From: Nitzschia sp. DOCU1
Taxonomy: Eukaryota; Bacillariophyta; Bacillariophyceae; Bacillariales; Bacillariaceae
Direction: 5' to 3'
Assembly (NCBI GenBank): GCA_951394045.1
Contig: OX595985.1
Coordinates: 3,038,001 to 3,102,000, forward strand
Length of the DNA stretch: 64,000 nucleotides
Shown here piece by piece: positions 1 to 9,664 of this stretch. Positions within the stretch are counted from its first letter, which is position 1. The number at the start of each line of letters is the position of its first letter. A program made the translations under genes and the position numbers. The notes beneath the pieces are model-generated. The model worked only from the letters and a program-made list of their open reading frames with translations. It made no database searches and had not been told where the DNA came from.

Positions 1-1742
1 GTCACCGTTAGACCAAACAACTTCGTACTGGGCGGTATCGAGCAGCGGGTTCTCGTGATACTGCCCAATAAAGTCCCCTTTCGAGTCTCTCGTTTTCTCC
101 CATGGATAACTCCCGTCAGAACATTGTTGCCATCCCCTGTGGCCTTCCGTATTTTCGTCGACACGTAGTGGTCATACTCAACCGGCTTGTCTTCTTCATC
201 GAAGGGAGGCGGAACAAAATCCCTGTCCTGTTCATCAATCTCATTCGTTTCATCATCCTCGTAGGGAATAAAAGCCGGCACATTGTCCTCTGCCCGGATA
301 AAACGTTTATGACCATCGTCTGGTTTTATTTCAATACCTTTAATTCGTTCACCAAGCTTCGCAGCAAGTTTGTCAGTAAACTCCTTTTTCATCTGCTTAA
401 TATCCTCGTTTTGAAGCTCATCCTGCGAGAGTGGAATAACAGAAGAACGATGCAAAATGCTACCGTTCGAGGTGAGAACTGCTTGGCAGAGAACATCGGG
501 AACATCAAAACTTGGCCCAAGCCAACGACACAATTGTTTCTGAGGTTGACTTGATTCGCGGGGCGACCGAGCCCAGCACCAATCATAAAAGCCAAAATTG
601 ACCAAATGCGAAATATCGCCGTGTCCCCTGCAGCTATCATTGCTGCGCATTCACCGTTCTGCTCAGGATGACCTAGAGCAGTGTGACTTCGTTGCTCCGC
701 ACATGTCGCATAGCAACGGTCCCAGAGACAGGCAGGAACATTGCGGGCCAGCATCGTCCACTCGTAGAGCCGACTGACCTCGCGAATTGCGTTTTTGGCT
801 TGGGACTGATTGTGTTGGTACGGTTCGACCGGTAGAATAGGAACTTGAGCCCGTTGGCATCGCTTCAAGAATTCGCCTTTAGTGAGGGAGAGAGCAGAGT
901 CAGGAATTATGGATTCTGGGAATCCGACGGTGCGGAAAACCCTGTCCAATGTAGTGTGAACTTCAGATTCTTTCGGGAGTGGAAAACCAGCTACCCATTG
1001 AGATGGCGTTGAGTAGACGGCCATGCAAGTGTTGCCTTCAAGTGACTTTGTGGGACCGAACTTTACATCAACAAACATTTTGCTTCGTAGCCGTCTGTAC
1101 CATAGGGCATACTCCGTTGGCCAAAATAATCTGTCCCCTGAAACACGGCTCCAGTCTCGAACAGCTCGTTGCGTTGTCTTCGTCAAAGTCCGCTGTGCTG
1201 CTTCGAGGCTTATACGCCATCGTCGTGCCAGTTGATCAGCGGTCACAAGCGTGGATTTCGCCGCCGTTTTCATGGCAGCAAGCGTAGCCATTACTCTGTC
1301 CCCTAAAGCGGTGGCGAGAGCAAGGTTGTGAAAAGCAGAGCAGAAACGTCCTTCGGCCTGTAGAAAGGAAGAAAGAGAGAATAGATTTGTTGTATGTGTT
1401 GCAGAAATCGTGTTGAAGTAGGAATCCCCACCGACCTGTTGCCGAAGATGTTCTTCCACGAGATTCGAGTTTGAATCCGATGGCCTCCATTCCAACTCGC
1501 TGGTCATACGGACATGTGTGTAGTTGATGGGGTCTGTTGCTTCGGCGCGAGTCGGTTTCCTGACATTGAAGTATGAGAAAGGTTTGTCGTACTGACGTTG
1601 ATATTGCTGTTATAGGTGTGGAGGACAAAACAATATTCGAGACAGAAAGCGCATGTGTCGGCATGCGAGTCCAGCTCGCACCGTGAGACAGTCGTGTGAG
1701 ACGAATAAGAAGAAACAACCCGCCGTAACCAGGAAATGCCAT
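1..1742 (-). pseudogene. pol of element E (protease and integrase), decayed and truncated
   Basis: The protease signature ELDSHADTC is encoded at 1651-1677 on the minus strand. The longest open piece, 389-1507, carries an integrase core: a WRISLEAAQRTL motif, a first Asp in VDVKFG, a second Asp in IPDSAL, then QAKNAIREV. The expected catalytic Glu (QAE) reads Lys. At the left edge another frame reads toward NPLLDTAQYEVVW, matching the segment between integrase and RT in element A. RT and RNase H lie outside the window. At least two frame changes are present. Confidence 0.8.
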
Positions 1743-1799
1743 GAGATCATTCTTTCTTTCGTCGAGTCATGGAAGCAGCAACATGGCTGTTATCAATGC

Positions 1800-3210
1800 T
1801 CATGGATGATGTCTCGCTTTGGGCGCTTGTTGAAACCGTTGACGGAGTTTCTTGAGTTTTAGCGCTTGACACATTTCGGTTTCCGACTTGCCCTTCAGCT
1901 CCATAACGTAGTCCTTTTCCTCCTTCGTGAAAGTATTCCAGATAGCAAAGGGGTACGAGCCATTATTTAGTAAGTGGCCGGATTCGGAGAATCTTCCTCC
2001 GCCGCCTCCGCGTCCTCGGCCTCGACCGCCTCTACCACCACCTCTTCCGAAACCTCGTCCGGGGCCTCTTCCACCGCGACCTCGTCCTTGATAATTATTA
2101 CCTTGTCCATCACCGCCAGAGCTAGTGGTGCTTGAAATATTCCTTGGGGGCGCCGTTTTCACCATGGTTTCTGCCGGGTCAAGTTGCCCTCCAAGATAAT
2201 CAATCGCTTGTTGATAATTTGTCAATAGCGCCGCGTTCGAGAAAACAACTCCCTTTGCAACGGCAAGACGCTCGTCAGTAATACGGGATAACAAGTTTTG
2301 TACCTTGGCCTCTTCGGTTCGGCCTTCTCCATAAGCCTCCAAGTCTGCTAATGCACTTTTGTGACGGGCAATAAAGCTGTCCCACTGGAAGTTGCAAGCC
2401 TTGCCGTTCCAGAATATAGTGTTCAAGGTATTCTCCGCCTTATTCTTCACCTGACTGATGTGAGAGGGAGAGCGCCGGCATACTGCGCCTTGAATGATAG
2501 GTAAGCAATGCGCCCATCTTTGGTGCGATCGAATTGTTTGACGAAGGCCCATGCATCGGTACCGTGGGTAACATGGCGCATGAGACTGAAAACGGTTTCA
2601 TTGTCGATCTGGAAGGTGTCTCCCTCATGACGACTGGGACGAATGAGTTCCGAACGAAGGTCTGGCTTCCAAAACCAGGATTGGTAATTGGCAGCTCAAC
2701 ATCAGGGCGAATAACATACTCAAGCGGGGCACCTTCGGTTCCGTAGGACAAGCCAATCCAGGCATCGATATCCTCAATGGTCTCCCTTGACTTTTTACCC
2801 GTAGTGAACTTATCCGGTAGCGTAGGATTACCATCCTTCCTCAATCTGTCCATGTTGATCTTAAACTTCCACAATCTGGTCAAACGACCAAGCGTAGCCT
2901 CATCAGCAGCAAACTCTCTCTGGATAGTTTCCATGTAACGAATGTAGTAGACCAACTGACGGAACCGCTTCTGCTGATTGGTCCCCATGAAGGTACCGGG
3001 GTTGTTGATTTCGACGTCGTTGTTGTTGAAGATGGTTCCACCAGGGCGTCGAATAGCGGAAAACAACGCATCCAACTCATCATCATCAACGATACCCTTC
3101 ACGTCTTCAAAGGTCGAGTATCCCTCGATAATCTCGGGATCAAAAGCAAGGACATTGCCAAGGTACCCAGCAAATTCCTGCACAGCAGGGTCAACAGCAG
3201 CAGCAGCCAT
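1800..3210 (-). pseudogene. gag of element E, frameshifted
   Basis: The gag starts at ATG 3210 (MAAAAVDPAVQEF). The first part is open to about 2650. The frame then changes at least once between about 2650 and 2470, and the C-terminal half is read in the frame of 1800-2470. Conserved capsid-like stretches include GTDAWAFVKQF and WNGKACNFQWDSFI. The C-terminus is a long arginine/glycine (RGG) tract at about 1990-2110 in place of a CCHC zinc knuckle, as in element A. A stop at 1800 precedes the protease motif in another frame. The break pattern shows that the copy cannot make a full Gag. Confidence 0.8.
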
Positions 3211-3692
3211 AGTAACAGTAGAGAAGCAAGATAACGCAACAAGTTGTCAAAGAAACAAAAGTCTCGGTGTGAGGAAGAATGCAAACATCATCTCAGGAAC
3301 GGCAAAACATCGAGCCGAGATGCAAGCCATCGGCGTTGGAATGCAGGACATCTTCTGGAATTTCCTTATCACATTAGTGACATCTGATTGGCTTATAGGG
3401 TAAGAAATAGAGTGACGCGTCGCCATTCATATATGCCCATCAAGTAGCGTGGTAGGTAGAGGGGTAGGGAATGGTACTGGCGGAAGAGAAGGGAAGGTCA
3501 GACGAAAAGTGAGAAGGGGTACAGTAACAGGGGAGGGGGAGGAAAATAGGAAGGAGAAGGGGGGGGGAGAATTTTTATACTTTGAATAGCATAAGACGAA
3601 CGGGAGAGGGGGACGACGTAGAGCTTGTTAGTACTAAAATAAATACTAGAAGGCCTAGTTACAGTTAATGTTAGAACTATGCGGAAAGGACA
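3211..3692 (-). repeat. Probable 5' LTR and leader of element E
   Basis: This is non-coding sequence upstream of the E gag start. The minus strand begins TGTCCTTTCC at 3692, which is a plausible LTR start. It contains a long purine-rich stretch (about 3460-3560 on the plus strand) with a G run and a TATAAAA-like sequence on the minus strand near 3575. I could not fix the LTR end or the primer-binding site because there is no second LTR copy in the window. Confidence 0.45.
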
Positions 3693-3812
3693 CCGTTGAA
3701 ACGATGCCGGACGACGACAGGTGTCCGGCCCGAAAGAAGGTCGTTGTTCGGGAAGAAAGTTTTATGCCAACTAGACATAGGGCGTCTGTGCCGCATAAAG
3801 TAGAGACCACTT
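3693..3812 (-). repeat. Shared 3'-end segment with hairpin, left copy
   Basis: About 120 bp here are nearly the same as 32018-32135, in the same orientation. The segment overlaps the last codons and the 3' flank of the SET-like frame. It contains an inverted repeat (GCCGGAC and GTCCGGC, about 3705-3730) that could form a hairpin in RNA. It directly abuts the outer end of element E. It could be a shared 3'UTR of a gene family, or the tail of an old mobile sequence. Confidence 0.7.
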
Positions 3813-4550
3813 TAGAACTTCAGTTTGGTTTATGAACTCTTCGGTAGTAGAGTCACCCATTTCAACTGTGTATAAGACAGTTCCATCGTCGGACCTAACG
3901 AAATTCCTAACACGGCCCATAGATGGCCGGAAGAATTCGCCGCGCCATTCCTTTCGGACGACTAGGCAATCCAACAAATCAACAGGGTGCGTATCTTGGG
4001 TGTCGGAGGGGCCAAGAATAATTTCCTCTCCCTTTTCAATGGTTGTGGTTGCACGAATTACGCCGTTTGGAGTTAATCGTGCGTTAGGTCGTAGATTGTT
4101 TCCGTCAGCTTGACGGATGAATGTAGCACCAAAGTTCAATGGCCGATCCTTTCCTTTGACACTTTCCTTGGGGAATTGAACCATGATAATAGAGCCTTCC
4201 TGAAAGCGAAGAAGGGAAAAAAGTCCATAGGATTTGGATTCGCCTTGCGATAGGTCAAAAACGGAAATGAACTTCGGCGGAAGCGAAAGGCCAGCATTGT
4301 AATTGATACGCATTCGCAGCTTAAGGGGAACCGCCATGGAGGAGGAGGCGTCGTCAGCACCCAGCTTTAGTTCGGCGGCACGCACAAGGCTGGGAGATGG
4401 CGTTGTATAGCGAAGTCCTCTTGTGTCAGAGGTAGAAAACTGAGGCGGCCTGTTGGGGTCGAAACTTTCCTGTTCATCGTTGCAATTCGGAGCATCATAG
4501 GATGCTAGGGCGGAGAGGAGCCAGGGAACTCTGTAATCGTAAACTGCCAT
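3771..4550 (-). CDS. Host-like protein with a degenerate SET-like module
   Basis: The frame encodes 259 residues. The stretch SYGLFSLLRFQEGSIIM resembles the N-terminal SET motif (GLFA then a hydrophobic run), and RPNARL followed by ATTTIEKGEEIIL resembles the C-terminal SET block (NHxCxPN, then KGEEL). The usual final Tyr is not evident. The last 60 residues (WRGEFFRPSMGRV to EVLKW) are not recognised. The frame is the same as those of 4566-4868 and 4902-5087, separated only by two TAA codons, so this may be the 3' end of a single decayed gene. SET membership is inferred from motifs only; a protein methyltransferase activity is not established. Confidence 0.5.
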   Translation of the reverse strand: MAVYDYRVPWLLSALASYDAPNCNDEQESFDPNRPPQFSTSDTRGLRYTTPSPSLVRAAELKLGADDASSSMAVPLKLRMRINYNAGLSLPPKFISVFDLSQGESKSYGLFSLLRFQEGSIIMVQFPKESVKGKDRPLNFGATFIRQADGNNLRPNARLTPNGVIRATTTIEKGEEIILGPSDTQDTHPVDLLDCLVVRKEWRGEFFRPSMGRVRNFVRSDDGTVLYTVEMGDSTTEEFINQTEVLKWSLLYAAQTPYV

Positions 4551-4565
4551 TTTCGAATGGGAGAA

Positions 4566-5087
4566 TTAGTGATGGAGTTTTGTGTCACCACAGTAGATGC
4601 GATGACTTTGGAGGAAAGGCACGATAAGCCTACGGGGAGCAATGGCAACAACCGGCACATGTTTGAGGAAAGCTTTTTGTTCTTCATTTTTGTCTTCATT
4701 TGTGGTGATGAACTTGAGAAGAGGATAGACAAAAGCTTCATCATTCCCTTGGTTGATCTCAAATAAGGCAAGCAAATTGGAGCAAGTTCTTGTCACCATC
4801 ACTTCTGCTCCACCTGACATAAAATTTCTTGGTTCAATATTGGTGCGAAACATTTGTGACCATTGCAAGAATGGAACAGCCCTGTTATCATCTGTTGATG
4901 TTTAAAATCTCTTATCACGATCGGGTGATACTACAACAGCATTGATTTCAGAATCTTCCTCCATGGTCTCCTCAGATTGGACTTGTGGAAGTGAAGGAGC
5001 CAAGTTTTTATCCACGTTATGATCGTCCTGCATACTTTCTATATTGACACGCTTCATGATTGTTTTTATGAGTGCTTTACCTAAAGG
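4566..5087 (-). pseudogene. Host gene fragment disrupted by element A (downstream part)
   Basis: Outside the LTR of A, the minus strand reads an open frame from 5087 (LGKALIKTIMKRVNI to SPDRDKRF, stop at 4902). It continues in the same frame after one TAA through 4868-4566 (FLQWSQMF to GDTKLHH). On the other side of A, at 29734-29756, the minus strand reads SLPQLFMDP after a probable 3' splice site (TTTTTTATAG). Joining the two sides across the CCTT duplication is in frame. I do not recognise the protein. The same-frame stops suggest decay, or unseen introns. Confidence 0.55.
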
Positions 5088-5287
5088 TGTGTGAAGTTCC
5101 GTGTGACTTACTCCTTTCGTATCGATGATAGTGTAACCTAAAGCTAAAGACAACCCTTGATAGACCAAGACTAAAACGAATTGTGCCATTGTCGGCTTAC
5201 GTATCCTTGATTTCATTGTTCCGATGACCATTGCGCATCCGCGCGCAGTTGACCAATATGATCCCACACCACATCCAGATTCGGACA
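5088..5287 (-). repeat. 3' LTR of element A
   Basis: A 200-bp LTR matching 29534-29733 with about 4 substitutions. The minus strand begins TGTCC and ends CACA. It is preceded (minus sense) by a purine-rich tract ATCAAAGGGAC at 5288-5298, the likely polypurine tract. Both LTR copies are open in one minus frame, so the LTR forms part of a longer open frame at 4902-5369; I treat that as incidental. Confidence 0.9.
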
Positions 5288-5399
5288 GTCCCTTTGATAG
5301 TGCAGCTCCGAAGTAGCTAGCTATCAACCTCCGAATTGGGTAATAGTACCTGGTTTGTATTCGACACAATGCCAGGAGGTACCGCCACGTTGCGGAAAC

Positions 5400-7815
5400 C
5401 TACGCCGTCCCAATCTTCTTTTCCTTTTCCTTGCTCTCCTCCGCTGAACTTGTCGGCTTTCCGAAATATAATATTTCCTGCAATAGCCTCTTTCGGTCGT
5501 CGGTCGGAATCGTTGTCTTTGTGAACAAATCCGCAAGGTTGTGTTTACCATCGATCTTTGCAATCCTGATCGCGCCGCGAGCAGCCTCTTCCCTGACGAA
5601 GTGATAAGATATTGAGTGATGCTTCTTCTGTAGAGTCGAGTGTGGTAGAGATGTGTTCTTCACCACGCTCTCATTATCACAAAAGATACTTGTTGGTCCC
5701 TCAATTGGAATACCAAACATCCGGAGCTTGTAACGTAAACCCTTATTCATCTCAACCGCAACGCGCATGGCGTTGAACTCGCTCCCGAAGGTTGCCGCTT
5801 CCACTGTATTTTGTTTCTTTGACAGCCACATGATCGGCGCGTTATTAACAAATATCAATATCCCTGACTGCGACCGTCTTGTTAGAACATTTCCTGCATG
5901 GTTAGCATCCACATAGATCACAATCCGAACAGTGTTTCCCCTTGGTGTTGGCATGTTTGGCGGTAGTTCCTCACTTTCCACATCATAAAAATCCTTCCAA
6001 TCAACCGGTACGAATAAGCCTTCGTCAATCTCAATTTGCAAGTCGTCGAACACCATCGTTGACCTCTCATGTTTCTGTAGATAAGCAAATATTTTGTAAA
6101 CAGGTTCCAAGTGTCCAATTCTTGGAGCACAAAGGTGAGTTGCCAATGATGCCACTTCTGCCAGCATGTCAATTCGTCCGAGTTCACAAGCCCATCTCAA
6201 AACTCCAATCAAATGCATATACCGATTTGCCATCTCGTCGTCTAACATTGGGCTCATGTCCAATTCTGGCCGATATGATTTCGGGAACGGCCTTTCGGCA
6301 TCCTTCATTGGTAGGTCCCGTCCCTCTGATTTTAAAGTTTCGCGGAGGTTCTTCACCGCACTCTTTACGTAGTCGTTAGCGGAGATAGACCAAACCCAGC
6401 GACCGTCCGGTAGCTGGTATTCCCCAACGTTTGCTCCTAGATATCTGTCCGGTGGAGCGACTTCATCGTTTTTCAAACGATACAAACCTGCAATAGCCTT
6501 CATCGTTACCTCTGGTTCATGCGATATGCACATAATATCGTCCACGTACACCAGTAGGTACTCCTAGTATTTAGTCCCATCGGGCTTCACTTGTGGCCTG
6601 ATGTAGACGTCCGGATCTGCCTTGGAGTCCTTCCAACCCAAATCCACCAAACTTGAGCGGAGATGATTCCGCCACGCCGCACCGCTTGATTTTAATCCTG
6701 AATAAAAGTGTTAAACAAATAGCAAACGCAACGTGTTGAATAAATTCGTCGCCGTACCATAAAGCCTTCACGATGAGCATGACGGAGCCCTCGTCCGTCC
6801 CGAACTCTGGCCCTGCAATAGTCCAGATTTTCTCCCTGCAATTTGCATTTAGATACGCGTTACCAATGTCTGCCGCCAATATTTCCAAATTGTTCAATGC
6901 TGCGACAAGGAAAGCAATTCGCACACTGTCCCTGGAAACAACAGAAGAATATGTGATGGATGCCGGGGTCTCGGTTGTGTGACCACCAGCAACAAGCCGC
7001 GCCTTTCGGGTAAATTTCCCGTCAAGTTTGATGTCGAATACCATATGACATGCAATTTCCTGGTACCCTACCAGTGCCTTCCCAGACCTTGCCTCCTCGA
7101 TTGTCACATCATCCTTCCTTTGGAATGTGGGTCGAACATTCTTCATCTCTTTCATGATGGCATCGTGCCAATGCGTTGTGCCGGTTTCCCTGTCAATTGC
7201 AAGTGCCTCCTTTACCGAGTGCGGGAGCTTGATCCCAAATTTATGCGTCGTCCTCCAGTATCTACTTTTTACCTTTTTGATGATTATATTTCTTCGACGC
7301 AACACGTCAGAGACCCACCATTTAAATGCGGGTTCCTCTGCAATGCCGTTACCAACTGCATACTCGGCAACTTCAACTGGGTTGGACTCCTTTAAGTCTT
7401 TCAGAGCCACCCAAGTTGTAGCCCCGTCCTTCCATTCCACGAGTAGGTCCCAGCCTGCCGTCGTAATCTTGGGAACCTGGTTCCCATTCTTCGATGCAAC
7501 GTAGCCATTGTCCTTCTTGACGGCCCTGCCGTCAGACCTGTGGTCGAGAATTTCCCTGAGGTAAAAGAACTGATGGCCTTCGTCATCAACCTGTGAAAAG
7601 AGATTTTCGGCAATTATGTTTGCAGTGTATTCAGAAGTGGTCCCGTCGGGGAACTGCACCTCGTATTCCCTGGTATTTAGAATTGGGTTAGAATTGTAGG
7701 TGCCGATCGGCCTGCCATCGGGTCCCTTTGCCCTTTTTGATACAATCCCCCGAACGTAGTCGTTGCCAACAGGCAAAATCACCTCGGCACCAATAAAAGT
7801 ATCCAGCGAATCAAT
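5400..7815 (-). pseudogene. pol of element A, C-terminal part: linker, reverse transcriptase, RNase H
   Basis: This continues the frame of 25879-29223 after the B insertion. From 7815 down it holds the linker (NPILNTREYEVQF), a chromo-like stretch (GWDLLVEWKDG, then WVALKDLKESNPVEVAEYA), and RT motifs KARLVAGGH and ILAADIGNAYLNA (first catalytic Asp). The KALYGL region near 6757 is disturbed by about 50 extra bases with a frame change, and a TAG follows near 6570. From 6551 the frame is open again with YVDD, the RNase H block (YVDANHAGN, KQNTVEAATFGSEF) and the terminal ADLFTKTT motif, to a stop at 5400. It is not functional as it stands. Confidence 0.85.
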
Positions 7816-7820
7816 ATCGT
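7816..7820. other. Target-site duplication of element B (left copy)
   Basis: ATCGT lies immediately left of the B 5' LTR and again immediately right of the B 3' LTR at 25879-25883. With one copy kept and B removed, the frame of A pol (GHD then IDSL on the minus strand) is continuous. Confidence 0.95.
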
Positions 7821-8124
7821 TGTCCGGAAATTGACATCCTTGATGTCAGTGTCGAGAAATTGACATCCTTGACATCGCTGACATCAACTCCTCTTTCTTC
7901 AGCCAATTACATTTTATATTTCGATACAAGTCAAATCTTACGTATTCTCGTACAAGACGATGACATCAATCATTTCGGACATCAAAAACAAGAAGCGAGA
8001 AATTAATTTATAGTTTTCACATCTATCAACAACGCTTTTACCAGCATCTTTCTTTCTTACCTTTATCCTTTGCTCGGCGACTTTCCATCGCTAGCATTAG
8101 AACTGATTACAACGGTTCCTCGCA
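7821..8124 (+). repeat. 5' LTR of element B
   Basis: A 304-bp LTR starting TGTCCGG and ending TTCCTCGCA. It begins with two near copies of GAAATTGACATCCTTGA about 35 bp apart, a direct repeat within the LTR. The promoter and transcription start for B are expected here, but no convincing TATA position can be assigned by eye. Confidence 0.95.
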
Positions 8125-8139
8125 GGTTATGAGCCCAAG
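8125..8139 (+). promoter_or_regulatory. Primer-binding site of element B, half-tRNA iMet type
   Basis: Directly after the LTR end the strand reads GGTTATGAGCCCAAG. Its complement, CTTGGGCTCATAACC, matches the anticodon stem-loop of initiator tRNA-Met: loop CUCAUAA (anticodon CAU) followed by CC of the stem. The primer 3' end would be two bases past the loop. Drosophila copia is known to be primed by a 5' half of initiator tRNA-Met cut in this region. Confidence 0.75.
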
Positions 8140-8212
8140 TTTCTGGCAGTAACTTCCTCGTTTGCAACGCATTACAAGCTTCAAAATTGTCTCTACAAGA
8201 TCTTGATCAAGA

Positions 8213-9643
8213 ATGGTAACCCAGACCAGAACGGGAGTCATTGCCACGGCATCCACCACGGCAAACGCACCAGCCGCTGCTCCAACTGCTGCTCCAGCTG
8301 CCCCCCCTGCAGCGGGTGGTGGCGGCGGTGGCGGCGGTGGTGGTGGGCCTCCTGGTGGCGGTGGCGGTGGTGGAGGTGGACCTCCTCCAGCTAATCCAGT
8401 CCAGAATCCTCCTCCAGTCCCTCCACAACGAATCCTTCTCACTCCATGGGATGGAGAAATCGACTTGACTACTCGTCATGGTCAAAGAATGTGGGAGGAA
8501 GGAATTGAGGCGATGGATAGAAAATTCACGGGAACTGCGAAGGATCTTCCCCGTTTCATGGGTGATCTCAAAGTGCGCGTTCTCAAGTGCCGCTACAACT
8601 ACATCGTTCGTTTCGGCAATCTGAGCCTCTTGTCCGACCATGGACAGATTCCATTGACCACTGTTCGAGATGCTCGTGACGCCTACAAGGCTAAAGGCGC
8701 CCCCGCAACCTTGGCGGAGGCTCAAGAGGGAATTCATCGTCTGATGATGTTCCACTTTCTTTACGATTCGTTGGAAAATTACCCTCTCAAGAAGATTCAA
8801 AATCAACTGGACGACATTAATGAGGATGGCCCTATGTTGTTAAAGGTCATTCTGAAGTCGACTTTTACTGCTACAAATGCGACCACGTTCTCGATCAAAG
8901 AAAAACTCTTCAATTTGGATATGAAGAGGTACAAGCACAACGTTCAAGCCTTGAATCAGGACGTTCGTGAAAAAATGGTCAATCTCGTCGCGGCAGGTCA
9001 CAGAGCCGACGATACCGAGCTCGTGATCAATTTGTTTCGTGCCTACAATACAAGCACAAACGAGGACTTCAAGACAGCTGTGGCTTTCTGGCGTAATCAG
9101 TGGGAAACTAACGAGTTCACAGATCCTGAAGTTCTCATGGAAAAGGCTGATGAGAAGTACACTTCGCTCCGCGACTTTGGGTCCTGGGGAAAGAAGTCAG
9201 CAAAAGACGAGCAAATTGTTGCTTTGACCTCGCAGATCAAATCCCTCAAAGATGGTGCCCCTTCGAAGCAAAAGAAGGGCACCGGTGGTAGCAACAAGGG
9301 GCCTAGCGACACGGAACATAAACTCTCGTGGAAAAAGGATCGCTCTCTCTCCACTACTCAGGAGCTGGAGCGAAATGATAAGACTTATAAATGGTGCACT
9401 GGACCTGGACACGGTGGTACCGCAATGTGGGTACTCCACGACCCTGGAACTTGCAAAGACTATGGTAAAGAAAAGAAATCCAAGTCGAACAAGGTCACTT
9501 TCAAGGAAAATGGCGACCACCCTGGCGCAACCGGATACAATAAAACAGCTTTGACTGGAATGATCAAGCGCAACAACAAAGATCTTTCTGACGATGAGGT
9601 CACTTCCAAGCTCGAGGCCATCATGGCCGTCATGCAGTCCTGA
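8213..9643 (+). CDS. gag of element B
   Basis: 476 residues from ATG 8213, the first ATG of a long open frame after the LTR and leader. The N-terminus is an Ala/Pro stretch, then two runs of 9-11 Gly separated by prolines (about residues 36-63). The central part is helical and capsid-like (SIKEKLFNLDM, AYNTSTNEDF). The C-terminal part is basic and holds a Cys/His cluster (WCTGPGHGG to HDPGTCKDY, about residues 398-424) that could act as a nucleic-acid-binding knuckle. It ends with TGA at 9641-9643. The following pol frame is in the same register with no further stop before its ATG, so readthrough to a Gag-Pol fusion is possible. Confidence 0.9.
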   Translation: MVTQTRTGVIATASTTANAPAAAPTAAPAAPPAAGGGGGGGGGGGPPGGGGGGGGGPPPANPVQNPPPVPPQRILLTPWDGEIDLTTRHGQRMWEEGIEAMDRKFTGTAKDLPRFMGDLKVRVLKCRYNYIVRFGNLSLLSDHGQIPLTTVRDARDAYKAKGAPATLAEAQEGIHRLMMFHFLYDSLENYPLKKIQNQLDDINEDGPMLLKVILKSTFTATNATTFSIKEKLFNLDMKRYKHNVQALNQDVREKMVNLVAAGHRADDTELVINLFRAYNTSTNEDFKTAVAFWRNQWETNEFTDPEVLMEKADEKYTSLRDFGSWGKKSAKDEQIVALTSQIKSLKDGAPSKQKKGTGGSNKGPSDTEHKLSWKKDRSLSTTQELERNDKTYKWCTGPGHGGTAMWVLHDPGTCKDYGKEKKSKSNKVTFKENGDHPGATGYNKTALTGMIKRNNKDLSDDEVTSKLEAIMAVMQS

Positions 9644-9664
9644 AGGGGACGCCTGTGGGAAGCC

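Larger units (their letters stand above)
1..3692 (-). mobile_element. Element E: degraded Ty1/copia (CoDi-like) retrotransposon, cut by the left edge
   Basis: Read on the minus strand, the order is a probable LTR and leader, gag, a protease motif, integrase and the start of the region between integrase and RT, which runs off the window. The reading frame breaks several times, so this is a relic. Its integrase and RGG-rich gag resemble those of element A (5088-29733) and element I (59856-64000). The 5' LTR probably begins at 3692 with TGTCC on the minus strand. No second LTR or target duplication is visible because the element leaves the window. Confidence 0.85.

Noticed and set aside
3700..3735. 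Hairpin as a Helitron 3' end
   Set aside because: No CTRR end follows the stem at the expected distance in either copy, and no TC start was found.
4870..4910. Possible 27-base intron removing the TAA after DRDKRF
   Set aside because: GT and AG occur at suitable places, but 27 bases is too short for a normal intron. Treated as a stop in a decayed gene.
4902..5369. A single 155-residue gene across the A 3' LTR
   Set aside because: Most of this frame is LTR sequence, as the identical open stretch at 29444-29743 shows. Only 4902-5087 is host sequence.
6698..6757. Possible 60-bp GT-AG intron in A reverse transcriptase
   Set aside because: The boundaries look like GT and AG, but the length is a multiple of three and removal leaves the downstream RT in the wrong frame. 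A small insertion with a frame change fits better.
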